Origin: Micromussa lordhowensis
Taxonomy: Eukaryota; Cnidaria; Anthozoa; Scleractinia; Lobophylliidae
Direction of reading: 5' to 3'
DNA length: 64,000 nucleotides
Assembly (NCBI GenBank): GCA_964020085.1
Contig: OZ026596.1
Span: 38,120,443 to 38,184,442, forward strand
Position 1 is the first letter of the stretch, and the number at the start of each line of letters is the position of its first letter. This document shows, piece after piece, positions 1 through 11,463 of the stretch. A program made the translations under genes and the position numbers. A model generated the notes under the pieces. It did not search any database. It saw nothing but the letters and a program-made list of their open reading frames with translations, and was not told where the DNA came from.

Positions 1-640
1 GATAAAAACCACAAAGAGTATGGGAAGAAAAATATAATCACGAAAACACTGACCCCTTTGTTGGCAATGCTCAGAAAGAGTCGGGCTCCTAACACAGAGG
101 AGGCTGTGAAAAAACAAGGGCACGGACTTAGAAGCACAACCATTCGCAATTTGAAAAAAAACAGTGGAATGTCAGTGGGTGTTCTTCGTGTAACAGCATC
201 TTTAAAAACAAGATTACTTACCTCCTGCGGAAATCCGCCATTTTGTTTTCTGGGTATCGGGCCTACGCGGTTAGACTTTTGTTGGCCAATCCCACGATTT
301 GGTCCCCTGGTGTGTACCGTACATGCCAACAGTCCTGGGGACTTGTCCCTTTGCCAGTACACACTAAGGGATAAGTCCCTGCGACTTGTCCCCTATTGTG
401 TGCCTAGCTTATCAATGGCTTACGGCGTAAGAGTAGTAAAGGGTGTCGGTTGGGGAAGTAACCAATCAGGAGAGGGTATGGAAATCACGTGGTAGTAACG
501 CAACAAGGGATGTCACGCAGTCGATTTTAAGGATTCAACGCGTTACACAATGAAATCAAGACACTTCACGCAATAATAATACACAAGGCATGAGTTTAAA
601 CAGCAAATAAAACTTTAATGTTTATTATTAACAAAATGCA
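1..640. other. No supported gene
   Basis: A 145-codon plus-strand reading frame at 58-495 shows no domain, no low-complexity signature of a protein and no partner. The stretch at 300-410 contains short complementary segments around 'acttgtccct', so it looks like interspersed repeat DNA. I see nothing else here. Confidence 0.4.
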
Positions 641-2654
641 AGATATCCATCATCAAAATGTTCGTAACTCCAGCAGAGAAAACAAAGTTTCAGCGACCTG
701 ATCCTCGGCGGTGTAAAACTCCGTGTAACCATAGGGGTGGGACATGAAGGTTGCTGGGTCTACAACACGTTTATCGAAGACCAGACTGTACTGCTTTGTA
801 CGAGGAATTACACGGAGACGTTTTGTGGTGGGATCTCGAGTGAAGAAGTGGGGGTTATGGACGTCAGTGAGTCGATGTGCGTCTGCTGGTTGTTGGACCT
901 CGCGCAATACATTGTTCTTCATGACATCGTAGTTCAACTGGGAAGATCCACGTACATTGAGAGTAAACCCCCTCACTTTGCAACACACTTTGCCTGCGGC
1001 AGTGGAGTAACCGTAATTTTTCGGTCCACCCGACACGAATTCGGTGATATGATCATCACCCTCTAATTCATCCGTCATCTCCCCAAGATAATCGCCTAGA
1101 GGAACTTTGGGTTGACCCGGTTTGCAGCGATAGATTACCGAGTCCGTGTCAAAGTTAACACTTGCTCTTAGAGAAGATCAAGATACTGATATAACTTGAG
1201 ACGGGCGTTACAGGTTGTGAAGGCTGCAATGAAGATGTTGCGTTTTCCATTGTCGATTTGGTTGTCCTCATGCTCTCTGACAACCACCTCTAAGAGATCA
1301 TCATTGCAAATTCGGATTCTTTCAATATGATCCAAGGAGTCGTAGATCAACAAAAACAGAGTGGCGGTGTCTGTGACGGATAGTACTTGTTGCTTGTTTA
1401 GATTCTCCCCGAATTTACCCCAGAAAGAGTTTAACATCAGTTTTGCGGTTGCCTTTCGTCCCACATTTTTCACGATTAGAGAGGGGTCGAGATCAATACC
1501 TTGGTGGGATTTATAGTCTTCACGATATTGTGTCTTTTTGGCCTCGGTGTCTGCCCAGGCTGGGTAACCGGAGGATTCTTGTTTCACCTTCAGCCAGGTA
1601 TTTACCTAATCTTTGAAGAGACCCTTTACACGATTTTCAAAATGCCACACCTCGTGGATTTTGATTATGCGGTATCCCTTTTCCACAGCTTTGAGTAATT
1701 CTGGTGTACACCACATTCCCGTCAGCATGCGTTCCTCATCACTGTGTTTGCAGATATGTGTTTTGTCAGTCATCCGTTAGGGAGGGACTACATCGACTAG
1801 GGCAACACCGAAGTAACGCGTGATGTCCTGACCGAGGGGGTTTGTCAACACCACGCGATGACCTACGGGATATTCCGCTTCGGCGTTGACCCAAGGATAC
1901 AGAGAAGTGACATCAACGTAAAAAATCTTCTCTTCTTCCGCATCGTTGGCTTTGTGATATAGACATGCCGCATTTGTGCGACCTCCAAAGAATGCATTGC
2001 GAAGGTTAAGCGGAGGAGTGGGTTGGCACGTTGCCAGAAAATCTATGGCACTCTGTCGTGTTGTCAAAATTGTTTTCCACTGACATTCCCACATGGTCAC
2101 GAGATTGTATCCGTGGAAACGGATGGTGGTTTCGCGACGCTTTGTTGCTTCAAAGACCTCTTGGAATGTCCTGTCTCGGTTGACATTGGAGCAAGTATCT
2201 CTTCGCGGAAAACAAGTTGGGCATCCGTGCCATATACAGTACCGCCTGAAAGTATTTACCCATTAGCACGCAGTAAAACCTCGTCTCTGCCGAAGGGTTC
2301 TGCCGCGAATTCACCGCAGTGGGACGAATTCCTCAACCTCGTCTTGAACGGACGCAACTGAACACCGCGGCAAGCTAGATGCGGTACACCGCGGCGAAGA
2401 AACAATAGAAGCTAATTCTTTTGTTAAAAAGTGTGTCCTTATTGACTGCTCTTATGCGTGAAATTTCCGTGCTTGTAACTTGTTTTAAACAGGGCTCGCG
2501 ACAAAATATATAACTTTTCAGCTTGCTGACGCAGGGGCTAGTGACAGGTTTAATTCACTAGCCAAAACAAATTTTTCACTTGCCAGATACTGTACTGTCA
2601 TCGCATCCAGTCAAGTAAATGCTAGCCTGTGTAGCTAGCAGTATACTTTGAATG

Positions 2655-3330
2655 AACTGACACATACAAAGTTTTTGCGTCCTTGACTCTCAAAGAACCG
2701 CCGTCAAAACCTCAAAACTGGCGCCGCCGAAAAACTTTTACCTATTCATGATTTTCACGAACATAAAAAATCGATGTTATAATTATAAGCGTCACACAAC
2801 AAGGAAAACCAAAGTCTTTGCCCGTGAGAAATTCTCACAGATCTTCACAGATGTCTTCACAATTACAAAGTTTTTGCGTCCTTGATTCTCAAAGAACCGC
2901 CGTCAAAACCTCGAAACTGGCGCCGCCGAAAAACCTATTCATGATTTTCACGAACATAATAATTTGTTCCGACATAACTCTATACACTGCAGACGTAGGC
3001 ATCGATGATATAATTATAAGCGTCGCACAACAATGAAAACCAAAGGCTTCGCCCGTGAGAAATTCTCACAGATTTTCACAGACGTCTTCACAATTACAAA
3101 GTTTTTACGTCCTTGAAACCGCCGTCAAAACCTCGAAACTGGTGCCACCGAAAAACTTTTACCTAGTCATGATTTTCACGAACATAATAATTCGTTCCGA
3201 CATAACTCTATACACTGAAGAGGTAGGCATCGATGTTATAATTATAAGCATCGCACAACAACGAAAACCAAAGTCTTCGCCCGTGAGAAATTCTCACAGA
3301 TCTTCACAGACGTCATCACAATTACGGCCA
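2655..3330. repeat. Tandem repeat inside the TA-flanked transposon
   Basis: About three copies of a 200-230 base unit, with anchors 'acaaagtttttgcgtcc' near 2667, 2865 and 3096, and a fourth truncated copy near 3300. Each unit carries the same 'ccgtcaaaacctcgaaactgg' block (one base varies in the first copy). The small ORFs here are made of this repeat and are not genes. Confidence 0.85.
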
Positions 3331-3509
3331 TCGCAAAACATTTCCTTTCTTTCAAAATGCCGCTTCACAATTTCTCATGAACACAATAATTCGTTCCATC
3401 CTAACTTTATTTACAAATTTCAAACATAGGCATCATTCTAACTTTCGAACAACTGCGATTCTAAAAGTTATGGATTTGCAGTGGACGAATATTCGGCAAG
3501 CTTGTGCCG

Positions 3510-3852
3510 TACCATAAAATCACATTGGTCTTTATCCGATTGCGTGTCACGGTCTCAAATAGACTAAATGCCCCGCAGTCAGAAATATTCACCGAATTCC
3601 GACTGAAATCCTCAACCAAACCTACATTGAAATTATTTGCTGTTTCTTTAGAAATTTCAAGCGATCCTAAATACTATTTTCGTTTTACATTCGACGAATT
3701 TACCGAACTTACATGTATGCCGGGCATTTAGCCCATTTGAGACCGTGACCGGCAGTCTCACAAATGATTGTCAATTACGCAATTTCACCGTACACACAAG
3801 CTAGGTAAATTCATCGAATTTACCGAGAATTTACCAATGTGATTTTATGGTA
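3510..3852. mobile_element. Nested MITE, about 340 bases
   Basis: The 20-base end TACCATAAAATCACATTGGT at 3510-3529 is repeated exactly in inverse orientation at 3833-3852. The outermost TA can be read as the target duplication, leaving 18-base terminal inverted repeats. There is no coding capacity. It lies inside the larger transposon, so it inserted later. Confidence 0.75.
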
Positions 3853-6800
3853 TGTTCAAGCTTTCGGAATTCGTTCGTTGATCGATGCAAACTTTCAGAA
3901 GCTTCACAATAGTATTCACATAAACAACTCTCAACGCATACCGACACAAGTGCACGTGACTACAAAAAAACGTGATTTGTCATGCAACATGAGTTCAAGC
4001 GTGTGAATTAAAAAACTTGCTTTAAACTGTAATGTGGCTTGTCGCTTAACGATTGTTTTTTTTTCCGGACTCTGAAGAAACTATTTATTTGGAAGAAAGT
4101 TTTATCCCTGGAAGTACTTTTGTATCAAAGATGAAATACTCAAACCAAATAGAGCGCATTGAAGCTACATGTAAGTACAGTATTTCGCACCGCGGCGCTG
4201 ACATCGAAAGACAGCAAACTACATGTATTTATCTTGATAGCGACGTATCTTTAACCAAAAAAAAACGTATTTCCTTACATTTCACTTCCCATTCACCGCA
4301 AGAAAGTCATGAAATGTAGCGACATTGTAGTAATGGATTCTTGTGAAGTTAACAACGCTTCAGCGGGGTCAATTAGTATTATGACGAATACATGATTTGT
4401 CACACCGGAGCGTGAAGATGGCATTGTAAAGTTTAATTGAGTCAAAACAAAAGGTCTCTTGGCCTATTCAACTCTGCCGCGTCTTACTGTTTACCGCGGT
4501 ATTTTATGTCGTGGCAAACCTAGGTAAAACCTCAGTAAAATTTCGGCACGCCGCGTCATTGCCGAGGCGAGAACGCGGTGTTGATCTGCGAATCGGCTGC
4601 GGCAAAACCTCGGTAAAAGGGTAAATAGTTTCAGGCGGTACTGTACAACCGTGAAACTCATAGATCGTGTTTGTTGCTGCATCGTAACCGTCGACTAGGT
4701 AGCTCTCCCCAGGGGTTTGGATTCTGACTTCGCCACCGTTTGTGGAAGTCTTGATTGGATCCTCATAAACCAAGTCGGGGGTGTTGGTTTCTAGTCGCAG
4801 ACAGTGGTTGCGGTAGGCTAACCATTGGCGTGCTACAACAGAGGTGTTGGTTTGAGCCCCCTGCCACCCTCTGGGAGGTTCCACGGCGATGGTGTCTATC
4901 GGTAGTAGCTTCTTCCGCCAAAATCTATTACACGCAGAGGCGATAGTAATACATTTCTCCGTCGGATTGAAAACCGCGTGGGATTCAAATTCCTCCTGAA
5001 ACTTCTCACACCCTGCTTTTAGTAATTTCACATCTGCGATTCAATAGTTCTCCATTTCTTTCTTCATGTCAAAGAGATAGTTGGCATCTACCTTGGAGCG
5101 ATGCCATTGGAGAAACTCCTGTTTTTTCTTGCTCGACATGCCGTCGGGATCATAGTAATGGGTCTCCGGCATGGGTCCTCGATACGTCTGGTTGGCCGTG
5201 GTGTTGAATAAGTGGGGGAAGAACCCCCTTACACTGTTCTGTCAGACCAAAGGTTCCCGGAAAGGAGGCCAGGGGGAACGGTAAAAAACAGAGAATCCTT
5301 GAAGACGAGATCACCATTTCGCAACGATAGTATTCTTGCTCCAACGGTGATTTCATGTTCCACGGTGCGATGATTATCATAGAGATACTTCAGTACAAAC
5401 ATACCGTCGTAGCCTTAAAAGTTATGAAAAATCACGATGACTTGTCTTGTGTCGCCATACTCGTCTCTAGTGAATTCATCCAAGTAGTCGAAGAACCGGT
5501 CGGTGCAATTTTGGCCGTAGAATACGGTGGTTTCGTCCTCTTCAGCACTTTCGCAGCACACAAGGATTGGCGTTTGAACCCCATGCTCGTCGGTTGTTGC
5601 TTCGTAATCTGCGTAAACGAAGAGGGGTTTGTTCGCTTCGACGTAACATCCACCACTGTCGGGTGTGATTCCCAGAATGTTTCTATCACCAACCTCGGAG
5701 GGGGGTACACACAAAATTTTGGGTTCATCTTTATCCTCTGCAATGGGTTGAATGTAACACTTGTGTGTTTTTTGGGATACATATTGGAGACAGAAGGGGC
5801 ATTCGGCAAAGCCACACTTGTGATGATATTTGGGGTGCGTTGCATTTTCACGTCGCAAGTACGGGGCACCTTCGTAAAGACAACAGCAAATCAAACAAAC
5901 CTTCCATACTTCGCACCTACTGCGTTGCGTTGATGTTGAGGCAGTGTGAGCTTCATACCAGTTATCACCATAGAAGCGTCGATTGCAAGAAGAACACAAC
6001 CGAGTTGGGGTTGGATGCTTTCCGGCGGCCGCTGCTTTTGCTGCTTGGAAGTCGGGACAGTTCCTCCGATTACAGGGTAGGCACCACATCCCGTTGCAGG
6101 GGTGTTTGTTGCGTTCATCATTATTAAACCCTCTGTTGCAATCGTGGCAAAAGTAAGACGTGTCTAAAAATCCCGAAAAGGAGCTGCATCCATGATAATG
6201 ATCACCCACTTTGATCAGGAGAAGATGTCGATCCTTTAGGGGACCCGCAAACGTGATCATATGGGGTTTGTCAATCGACATTACTTTGATTTGGTAGTCG
6301 GGAAGGGCTTGTTAAAACATTAAAAGTTCAGTGTGCCCACACGGTCCTTCTGGAACATTTGCTAAGGCATGTAACTACCTTGTTTTCTGACCCTGTATGT
6401 GGCAGCCCTTTCGAAGATTAATGTAATCCGGGTTTCTTGTGTCGCCGTTGGCATCAACTAGGGCTTTCATCGTCACCAAGGCTCTTGCGCAACACAGGTC
6501 ATCATCATTACGTATTCTTATGATGGATCTTTTGGTCTTCAGTATTTTTTCGAGGGATTGCCTCCCCAACACTCTACCCCGATCACGCCTACCGCATCCT
6601 CCACTGCCTGGAGTCTGTACAATTGTGGTTTCCACGGTGAAGGAGTCATTGGCCTCGAAGTCTTCATTCAAGTTCAGCTTGGTTGCCAGAGCTTGGAGAT
6701 AGGTGCGAAGATGTTCACTGTCATCCTGAAATTCTTTCACGGTGAAGGTTGCCGATTGAAAAGCATGTGAAAAATGATCCGATTGCATGGTGAAGTGAAC

Positions 6801-7114
6801 AGCATGGTGCGGTTCAATATTGGGGGAGTTTCGTAGCTGGGTCTCTATGGCGCGTCGTAGGGCTGAAGTCAGTTCACCCCCCAAATCATCATCAGGATGG
6901 AGTTCTCTGTTTTGATCTACAACTGCGCGGAATCGTTGTCGTTCTACAACTCGCTGCCAATGCCTTGGTGGATTGGTTGGGGTGAAATGGAACTCAAAGA
7001 GTGGGTCACCCTCTCCACGTCTAGGAGGATCTGGAGCACCTCTCTTCATTGTGGACACTGAGGAGGAGTTAGAGAGTTAATTTTAAGAAGATTACGACAC
7101 TTTTTAATCTAAAA

Positions 7115-7147
7115 GACATGTTTCGATGTTACGAACATCATCGTCAG
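7115..7147 (-). ncRNA. Hammerhead-ribozyme-like motif of the Penelope element (candidate)
   Basis: Read on the minus strand, CTGACGA is followed by a perfect 6-bp stem (GATGTT/AACATC, loop CGT), then GAAA, then CATGTC. This matches the hammerhead order CUGANGA, helix II, GAAA, apart from one extra T before helix II. Penelope-like elements are known to carry hammerheads in their terminal repeats. Helices I and III are not convincing by eye. Confidence 0.4.
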
Positions 7148-7245
7148 TTACATAATGTTTGAAAAACCGTTGGACTATATAACAACTAGGCGAAACATAC
7201 ATAATTAAGATTAAGTGACAAAAACAGATTACATATTTGAGTGAG

Positions 7246-8178
7246 TTACAAGGTGAGAAGAATACAAATGACGTGATGAACTTGTTGGTTTAAATTAGGC
7301 TTTTCCCAATTTATATACATAGCCTCCTTAAGTTTAAGCTGAAATTTAGTAGGGGCGGAATCGAGGATTTCGAAACAATCCGCAGAGCAGGATTGGCGAC
7401 AACGTTCTGAGCTTTGTAAGTGTTTGAAGATGTGTGAGGACTTGTCTGAAGAGAGATGTTCACGGACACGTGTGGATAAATGACGACCAGTTTCGCCGAT
7501 ATAGCAAGCATTACAGCAAGCACAAGTAAATTTGTAAATCACACGTGAACGAAGTTCTCTTGGGACAGAATCCTTCACTGAAAAAATATTTCTTAATTTA
7601 AATGTGGTAAACACTAATTTGATGTCAAGATCATTACAATAACGATTTACAAGGCGACGTATTTTGCTTTGAGCTACAGTGGAAAAGCGGCCTAAATAAG
7701 GTAACTTATAATAGTATTGTTTACCCTGTAAAGTGGCATTAGAGGAAGGAGGTGTTTGAGTGGAGCCATATCGGTCGATGGCTGTGTTCAAATATCGATA
7801 GACGCATTTATCGATGAGAAAAACGGGGAAAAGATTCTTGCGCAAAATAAAAACTAAGTTCACAATGTCCTTGTGAAAGCCCAACCAAGTATTGTTGATT
7901 TTAAAAACCCTATCAATTAATGTCCTGATAAGACCGATTTTGTATGAAAGAGGTACGAAACTGAGGTAATTGGTGAGCAGACCCGTGAAGGTCTTCTTAC
8001 GGAAGGTACTCGTGACAACAGAACCACGGTGAGTATTATCGATTAAGACATCCAAAAAGGGCAAAACATGATCAATTTCTTTCTCCATCGTGAAGCGTAT
8101 GTTAGGATGTTGACTATTGATGTAGTTAGTTAAAGGTTCAGACAACCAATCAGAAAACAGCATATCAGTTTGAAACAT
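7246..8178 (-). CDS. Penelope-like retroelement: RT C-terminal part plus GIY-YIG endonuclease (5'-truncated)
   Basis: The 310-residue frame starts inside the reverse transcriptase, after the palm motifs. The region around residues 25-70 is the typical Penelope RT thumb (FLDVLIDN, then SVVTSTFRKKTFTG). Near residues 220-255 there is a GIY-YIG-type nuclease core with CNACYIGETGR-LSTRVREH, including the catalytic Arg of the tract after GETG. A Cys-rich CACCNAC stretch precedes it, as in other Penelope-like endonucleases. A full-length element would carry a further 400 or more residues of RT upstream, so this is a 5'-truncated copy. It lies between the polymerase N-terminus and the accessory ORFs of the Polinton-like element and probably inserted there. 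A hammerhead-like motif follows downstream. Confidence 0.85.
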   Translation of the reverse strand: MFQTDMLFSDWLSEPLTNYINSQHPNIRFTMEKEIDHVLPFLDVLIDNTHRGSVVTSTFRKKTFTGLLTNYLSFVPLSYKIGLIRTLIDRVFKINNTWLGFHKDIVNLVFILRKNLFPVFLIDKCVYRYLNTAIDRYGSTQTPPSSNATLQGKQYYYKLPYLGRFSTVAQSKIRRLVNRYCNDLDIKLVFTTFKLRNIFSVKDSVPRELRSRVIYKFTCACCNACYIGETGRHLSTRVREHLSSDKSSHIFKHLQSSERCRQSCSADCFEILDSAPTKFQLKLKEAMYINWEKPNLNQQVHHVICILLTL

Positions 8179-8270
8179 ATTATTTTTATTGGTGAATTAA
8201 AAAATCAAAATGACAATCAATCAATCAATAGTCTGTTCTGTTTCTGGAAGGTATCACAATCTGCTTAAGG

Positions 8271-8912
8271 TTACGGAGGAAAAGAATCCAAAAATTGTCT
8301 CGTCCAATTCCAAAAGGTTTCGCATTCCACTTGAGGACAATGGTGAATTGAAGGATCGGTGTGATTACCACACCCTATATCAACATCGGCATTGCGGTTG
8401 CGCAACACGTCATATTTGGGGCACCCCCAGTCCTCAATGTTCATGTATGGTATTTGACAATCCATTAACAGTGTCTTTTCTAGTGTTCCTCCTTTGAAAC
8501 CCACAACCGTTCTGAAGTCAGTTCGAAACTCTCTGTAAAGCGCTTTCACTAATCCTCGAAGTGGTTTGGGGTGGTGAAGTGGTTTTTGTCGTTTAGAAGC
8601 TCGGTATGGTAAACCCGTGATGAAGCGCGTGACACGATGAATGACTTGTCTGTCTTTCGACGAGGTGTTTGCGTAGGGGGTTCGCGCGTCGAAGAAATAA
8701 CTCGCTCTGTCGCCGCGCCAACTGTAATAGCCCAGTTCGCGTTCCTCAAAGTGGTTACCGATGCGAAATCCCTTGAGGTCTATTATTAGACATAGCTGAT
8801 CCCGAGGTGTAGAGGCTCTTGTGCATTCCGCCATGTTTGAAGGCAAAGAGGAGGATACGATGTATCGACTTGGTTTTATGCTTGGGAACAATACAAAGGA
8901 GGGCTTTACCAT
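8271..8912 (-). CDS. Uncharacterised element-encoded protein, possible DEDD/Maelstrom-like exonuclease fold
   Basis: This 213-residue frame is open and looks protein-like, but I do not recognise it with certainty. Features suggest an RNase-H-fold nuclease. An early acidic strand (IIDLKGF, about residue 43) is followed by an FKGG-LEKTLL segment, an IEDWGCPKY strand, and a final Cys/His cluster with GCGNHTDP and HHCPQVEC. The last could stand where DEDDh or Maelstrom-type exonucleases have their C-terminal metal or zinc ligands. It ends at 8271 on the minus strand and is preceded by other minus-strand ORFs (8915-10017), all pointing the same way as the polymerase, so it is probably an accessory gene of the same Polinton-like element. 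The reading is tentative. Confidence 0.45.
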   Translation of the reverse strand: MVKPSFVLFPSIKPSRYIVSSSLPSNMAECTRASTPRDQLCLIIDLKGFRIGNHFEERELGYYSWRGDRASYFFDARTPYANTSSKDRQVIHRVTRFITGLPYRASKRQKPLHHPKPLRGLVKALYREFRTDFRTVVGFKGGTLEKTLLMDCQIPYMNIEDWGCPKYDVLRNRNADVDIGCGNHTDPSIHHCPQVECETFWNWTRQFLDSFPP

Positions 8913-8914
8913 AT

Positions 8915-9511
8915 TTAGTTATCTTCAATGTCAATGATGACGGAGGGGGTGGAGACCTGACGGTTGTAAGCAATCATCTCTTCAATGAGACTGTCTCTCA
9001 AACTGTCAATCAACTCCTCATTTGTCAGCGGGGGCAAGTGAAACCACCACCTCCCCGTTTGTTGTTGTATCCGTGTGGCTATGGCATGTGCTTTCACGGA
9101 CGGTTCCAACCACTGGTCAAGGATGACTTGTGAGAGGGGTGACATTCCTGCGGGAGCACACAGGATATCATCATTCATGAGGTGTAGTGTATCGTATCCT
9201 CAGATGATTTGCACTTTGCCGAAGGACACATTGATGTTGTACCAGTGGTTGTGTGTGAAGAAGTGGATGATTTTGTCCGGCAATATTTCAGCGTCACCGA
9301 AGAGATGTTTAAGGGGTTGCAGGCCAGGATGTTTCCGCAGGAAGGTATCAACCGTCATACTGTCATAGTGGTAAGGTTCTTCAAGGTAGTGAGTTTTGTT
9401 GTTGAATATTATGAGTCTCTTCCAGTCAACAGGTATATCTGACAGTGGACATACCGCGAAATTCGTCAAGGCCTTCACGATGTGAGGATCCTCGGAGAAA
9501 AAGCGACTCAT
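8915..9511 (-). pseudogene. Possible Ulp1/adenain-type cysteine protease fragment, one in-frame stop
   Basis: Two open stretches (9511-9200 and 9178-8915) lie in the same frame, separated by a single TGA at about 9198, so they are one broken gene of about 197 codons. The segment THNHWYNINV, then about 11 residues later GYDTLHL, resembles the His-Trp and Asp (YDSL-type) blocks of Ulp1/C48 and adenoviral-type proteases. Polintons typically encode a protease of that kind. I cannot see a convincing catalytic Cys, so the assignment is weak. The start codon overlaps the stop of the upstream ORF (ATGA at 9508-9511), which suggests a compact element gene or a frameshift within one longer gene. Confidence 0.4.
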
Positions 9512-10017
9512 GTTGACGCAGCTGGGCAGTCAATTGTAATGGCGAGTCCTTCTAAGGGATTTTCTTCAAATACTGTTTCGGGCAATGCATAGAGGGTTGG
9601 GCTTTCAGGGGTCGCCACCGATTGGTCAGAAATGGAGTAAAAGGCGGGGCTTAGAGGTGTGGGCAATGCTAATTCGTCGTCTTCTTTTGGCACTGTCAAC
9701 ATCGTGATGAAGTGAGCGTAACAGGAATCCGGGGCTGCTAAAGTCTTGAAATTGCTCCAACCACAATCTAGGGCCACAGCTATCTGTCTCCAATTGATGG
9801 GTCTTTTCTTGATTGGGTCATTCTGAATTCCTTTCAGTAAAGCACTGCGGTAATTTGCTACCTTGTGGTCAACAACAGCTTTCTCCGTCAGGGCAATTTG
9901 ATCCAAAACTAAAGACAACTGCATGGATAGCTCCTGTGTGAAGAAGGTGGAGGTTAGCTCGTTCATCATCTCCTCTTTACACTTCTTTATAACTTCATGT
10001 GTCCAAAAAGGTAGCAC
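9508..10017 (-). CDS. Uncharacterised 169-residue protein of the Polinton-like element
   Basis: An acidic and helical protein of unknown function. The middle carries a basic segment (KKRPINWRQIAVAL) that could be a helix-turn-helix-like patch. The C-terminal 60 residues are rich in Pro, Ser and acidic residues. Its stop overlaps the start of the next minus-strand ORF by ATGA, so the two may be a single frameshifted protein. Without that, it would be the first ORF of the minus-strand cluster. No family is recognised. Confidence 0.4.
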   Translation of the reverse strand: MLPFWTHEVIKKCKEEMMNELTSTFFTQELSMQLSLVLDQIALTEKAVVDHKVANYRSALLKGIQNDPIKKRPINWRQIAVALDCGWSNFKTLAAPDSCYAHFITMLTVPKEDDELALPTPLSPAFYSISDQSVATPESPTLYALPETVFEENPLEGLAITIDCPAAST

Positions 10018-10141
10018 ATGACTTCATTTCTGTTAATAGTTTATTAAGGTCCTTTTCAACCCGTGACCTACAATGTATCCCGACATTTGGTTTCCATCTT
10101 ATCCCCGCTGCTGGAGGAGAAATACTCGGTAAATAAAAGCG

Positions 10142-11365
10142 TTGTTTGCCCAGCATGTTAGAGACCAGCCAATTACAGAAGATGAGATCATGGTATCGTT
10201 CAATGTCGTTGCATTGTTTACGTCCATTCCAGTAGACCTTGCTTTGAAGATCGTTCGTGAAAAATTACAACAGGACATTACTCTAACGGAACGTACAGAT
10301 ATTTCTGTAACAAACATCATGAGGTTACTAGAGTTTGTCCTGAAGAACAGTTTCTTCACCTACGAACAGGAACATTACCAGCAAACGTTCGGCTGTCTGG
10401 GATCTCCCGTGAGTGCCACTATCGCTAACTTGGTGATGGAATACATAGAAGAAAGAGCAATCTCCACAGCTACTCATCCTCCACGATGGTGGTACAGATA
10501 CGTGGACGACAGCCATGGATGCCTTAAGAAAGATTACGTGCAAGAGTTTCATGACCATCTGAATTCCGTTAACCCTAACATACAGTTCACCAGGGAGGTT
10601 GAGAAAGATAACAGGCTCTCCTTCTTAGACACAACAACAACCAGAGTACGTGGTTGCATACAGGTCAGTGTGTACAGAAAACCAACACACACAGATAGGT
10701 ACCTCAATTACAACTCCCACCACCCAGCACAGCACAAGAGGTCAGTCGTGAATACACTCCTTCAAAGGGCCCAAGAAATTCCATCAATGAATGCAGGGCG
10801 ATCTAGAGAAAGGAGACACGTCATCAAAGTGCTAAGGGATAACAGCTACCCTCTGCGTTTTATCCGGAGTTGCAAGTCTTACCACAATTCTGTCCGTCGC
10901 GATTCGCGTACCAACAACACTTCAAGCGCTAGCGCACCGTCAACGTCATCTTTTGTTGTTCTTCCGTATGTCAAAGGCGTTTAAGTGGGTTACAAACCTT
11001 TCAATGTTTTGCGCACGTGTTTCCCGAGGCCAAAGGACAAACCTTCTCCCTTGCAGTGCAGAGGTGTTGTTTACAAGGTCGGCTGCGTTGATTGCAACTT
11101 TGTGTACTATGGACAAACGGACAGAGCCTTGGAAACAAGGTTGAAAGAACATAAAAGAGCGGTTCGGGTTGGAGACAACAATTCCAAAGTTGCGCAACAC
11201 GCGAACCAATTTGGCCATGGTATAGACTTTAACCATGCGACAGTTGTGAACAAGGCTCGTGATTTTCACGAGAGACTTTTTCTTGAGGCCTGGTACTCAC
11301 AGAGAGACAACAACGTGGGAAATGAACATATTGACATCCCGGATGTTTACAAATCCCTCGCGTAA
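10142..11365 (+). pseudogene. Second Penelope-like element: RT plus GIY-YIG, inactivated
   Basis: The first 280 codons are the reverse transcriptase palm: motif A region VSFNVVALFTSIP, then GCLGSPVSATIANLVMEY, then RYVDDSH with the catalytic DD pair, then FLDTTTTRV and VYRKPTHTDRYLNY. A stop at 10982-10984 follows, and the GIY-YIG part continues at 10985-11365 in a neighbouring frame (GVVYKVGCVDCNFVYYGQTD, ALETRLKEH). The catalytic Asp of motif A is replaced by Asn, and the stop or frameshift separates the nuclease, so this copy is dead. The 5' half is missing. It lies opposite in strand to the Polinton-like ORFs on both sides. Confidence 0.85.
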
Positions 11366-11463
11366 TCACGCGTAGCGGTCGTCCGTTATGTTTTTTGCTG
11401 GCGTAGCACGCGCAGAATTGTGAACCGTTAGAAAGCCGTCACTCAGTTGGCTTTTTAAAGAAA

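Larger units (their letters stand above)
2237..4643. mobile_element. 2.4-kb TA-flanked DNA transposon (non-autonomous)
   Basis: The element begins CAGTACCGCCTGAAAg and ends with the inverse complement. The terminal inverted repeats match over about 25 bases with one mismatch (left 2237-2262, right about 4618-4643). TA dinucleotides flank both ends (2235-2236 and 4644-4645). Removing the element plus one TA restores the local polymerase reading frame, which fixes the borders. TA duplication suggests the Tc1/mariner/pogo (IS630-type) group. No transposase is seen inside, so it is a non-autonomous copy with internal tandem repeats and a nested MITE. Confidence 0.88.
653..7058 (-). pseudogene. 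Polinton/Maverick-type family B DNA polymerase, broken
   Basis: Read from 7058 downwards, the pieces form one protein-primed-type family B polymerase (DNA_pol_B_2 class) of roughly 1,250 codons. The N-terminal block (7058-6375) is followed by a cysteine-rich region with several CxxC pairs and an exonuclease domain (6281-5415) with an ExoI DxE motif. The ExoIII region is near 5040, and the palm (2100-1168) carries motif A (DVTSLYP) and motif B (KLMLNSFWGKFG). Motif C (DTDS) lies near 1145. The frame is broken by frameshifts around 5150-5415 and 6300. A TGA stands in place of the expected Cys of the ExoIII Y-C-x-x-D motif at about 5041, there are further stops near 1605 and 1165, and a 2.4-kb transposon splits it. 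Neighbouring minus-strand ORFs up to 10017 probably belonged to the same element. It is certainly dead as a gene. The class is secure; the exact element family is inferred. Confidence 0.82.

Noticed and set aside
737..1066. 109-codon plus-strand frame opposite the polymerase C-terminus
   Set aside because: It is the antisense shadow of the polymerase, whose minus frame carries the recognisable motifs.
8210..8497. 95-codon plus frame between the Penelope copy and the accessory ORFs
   Set aside because: It is antisense to the exonuclease-like frame, which is longer and has conserved Cys/His blocks.
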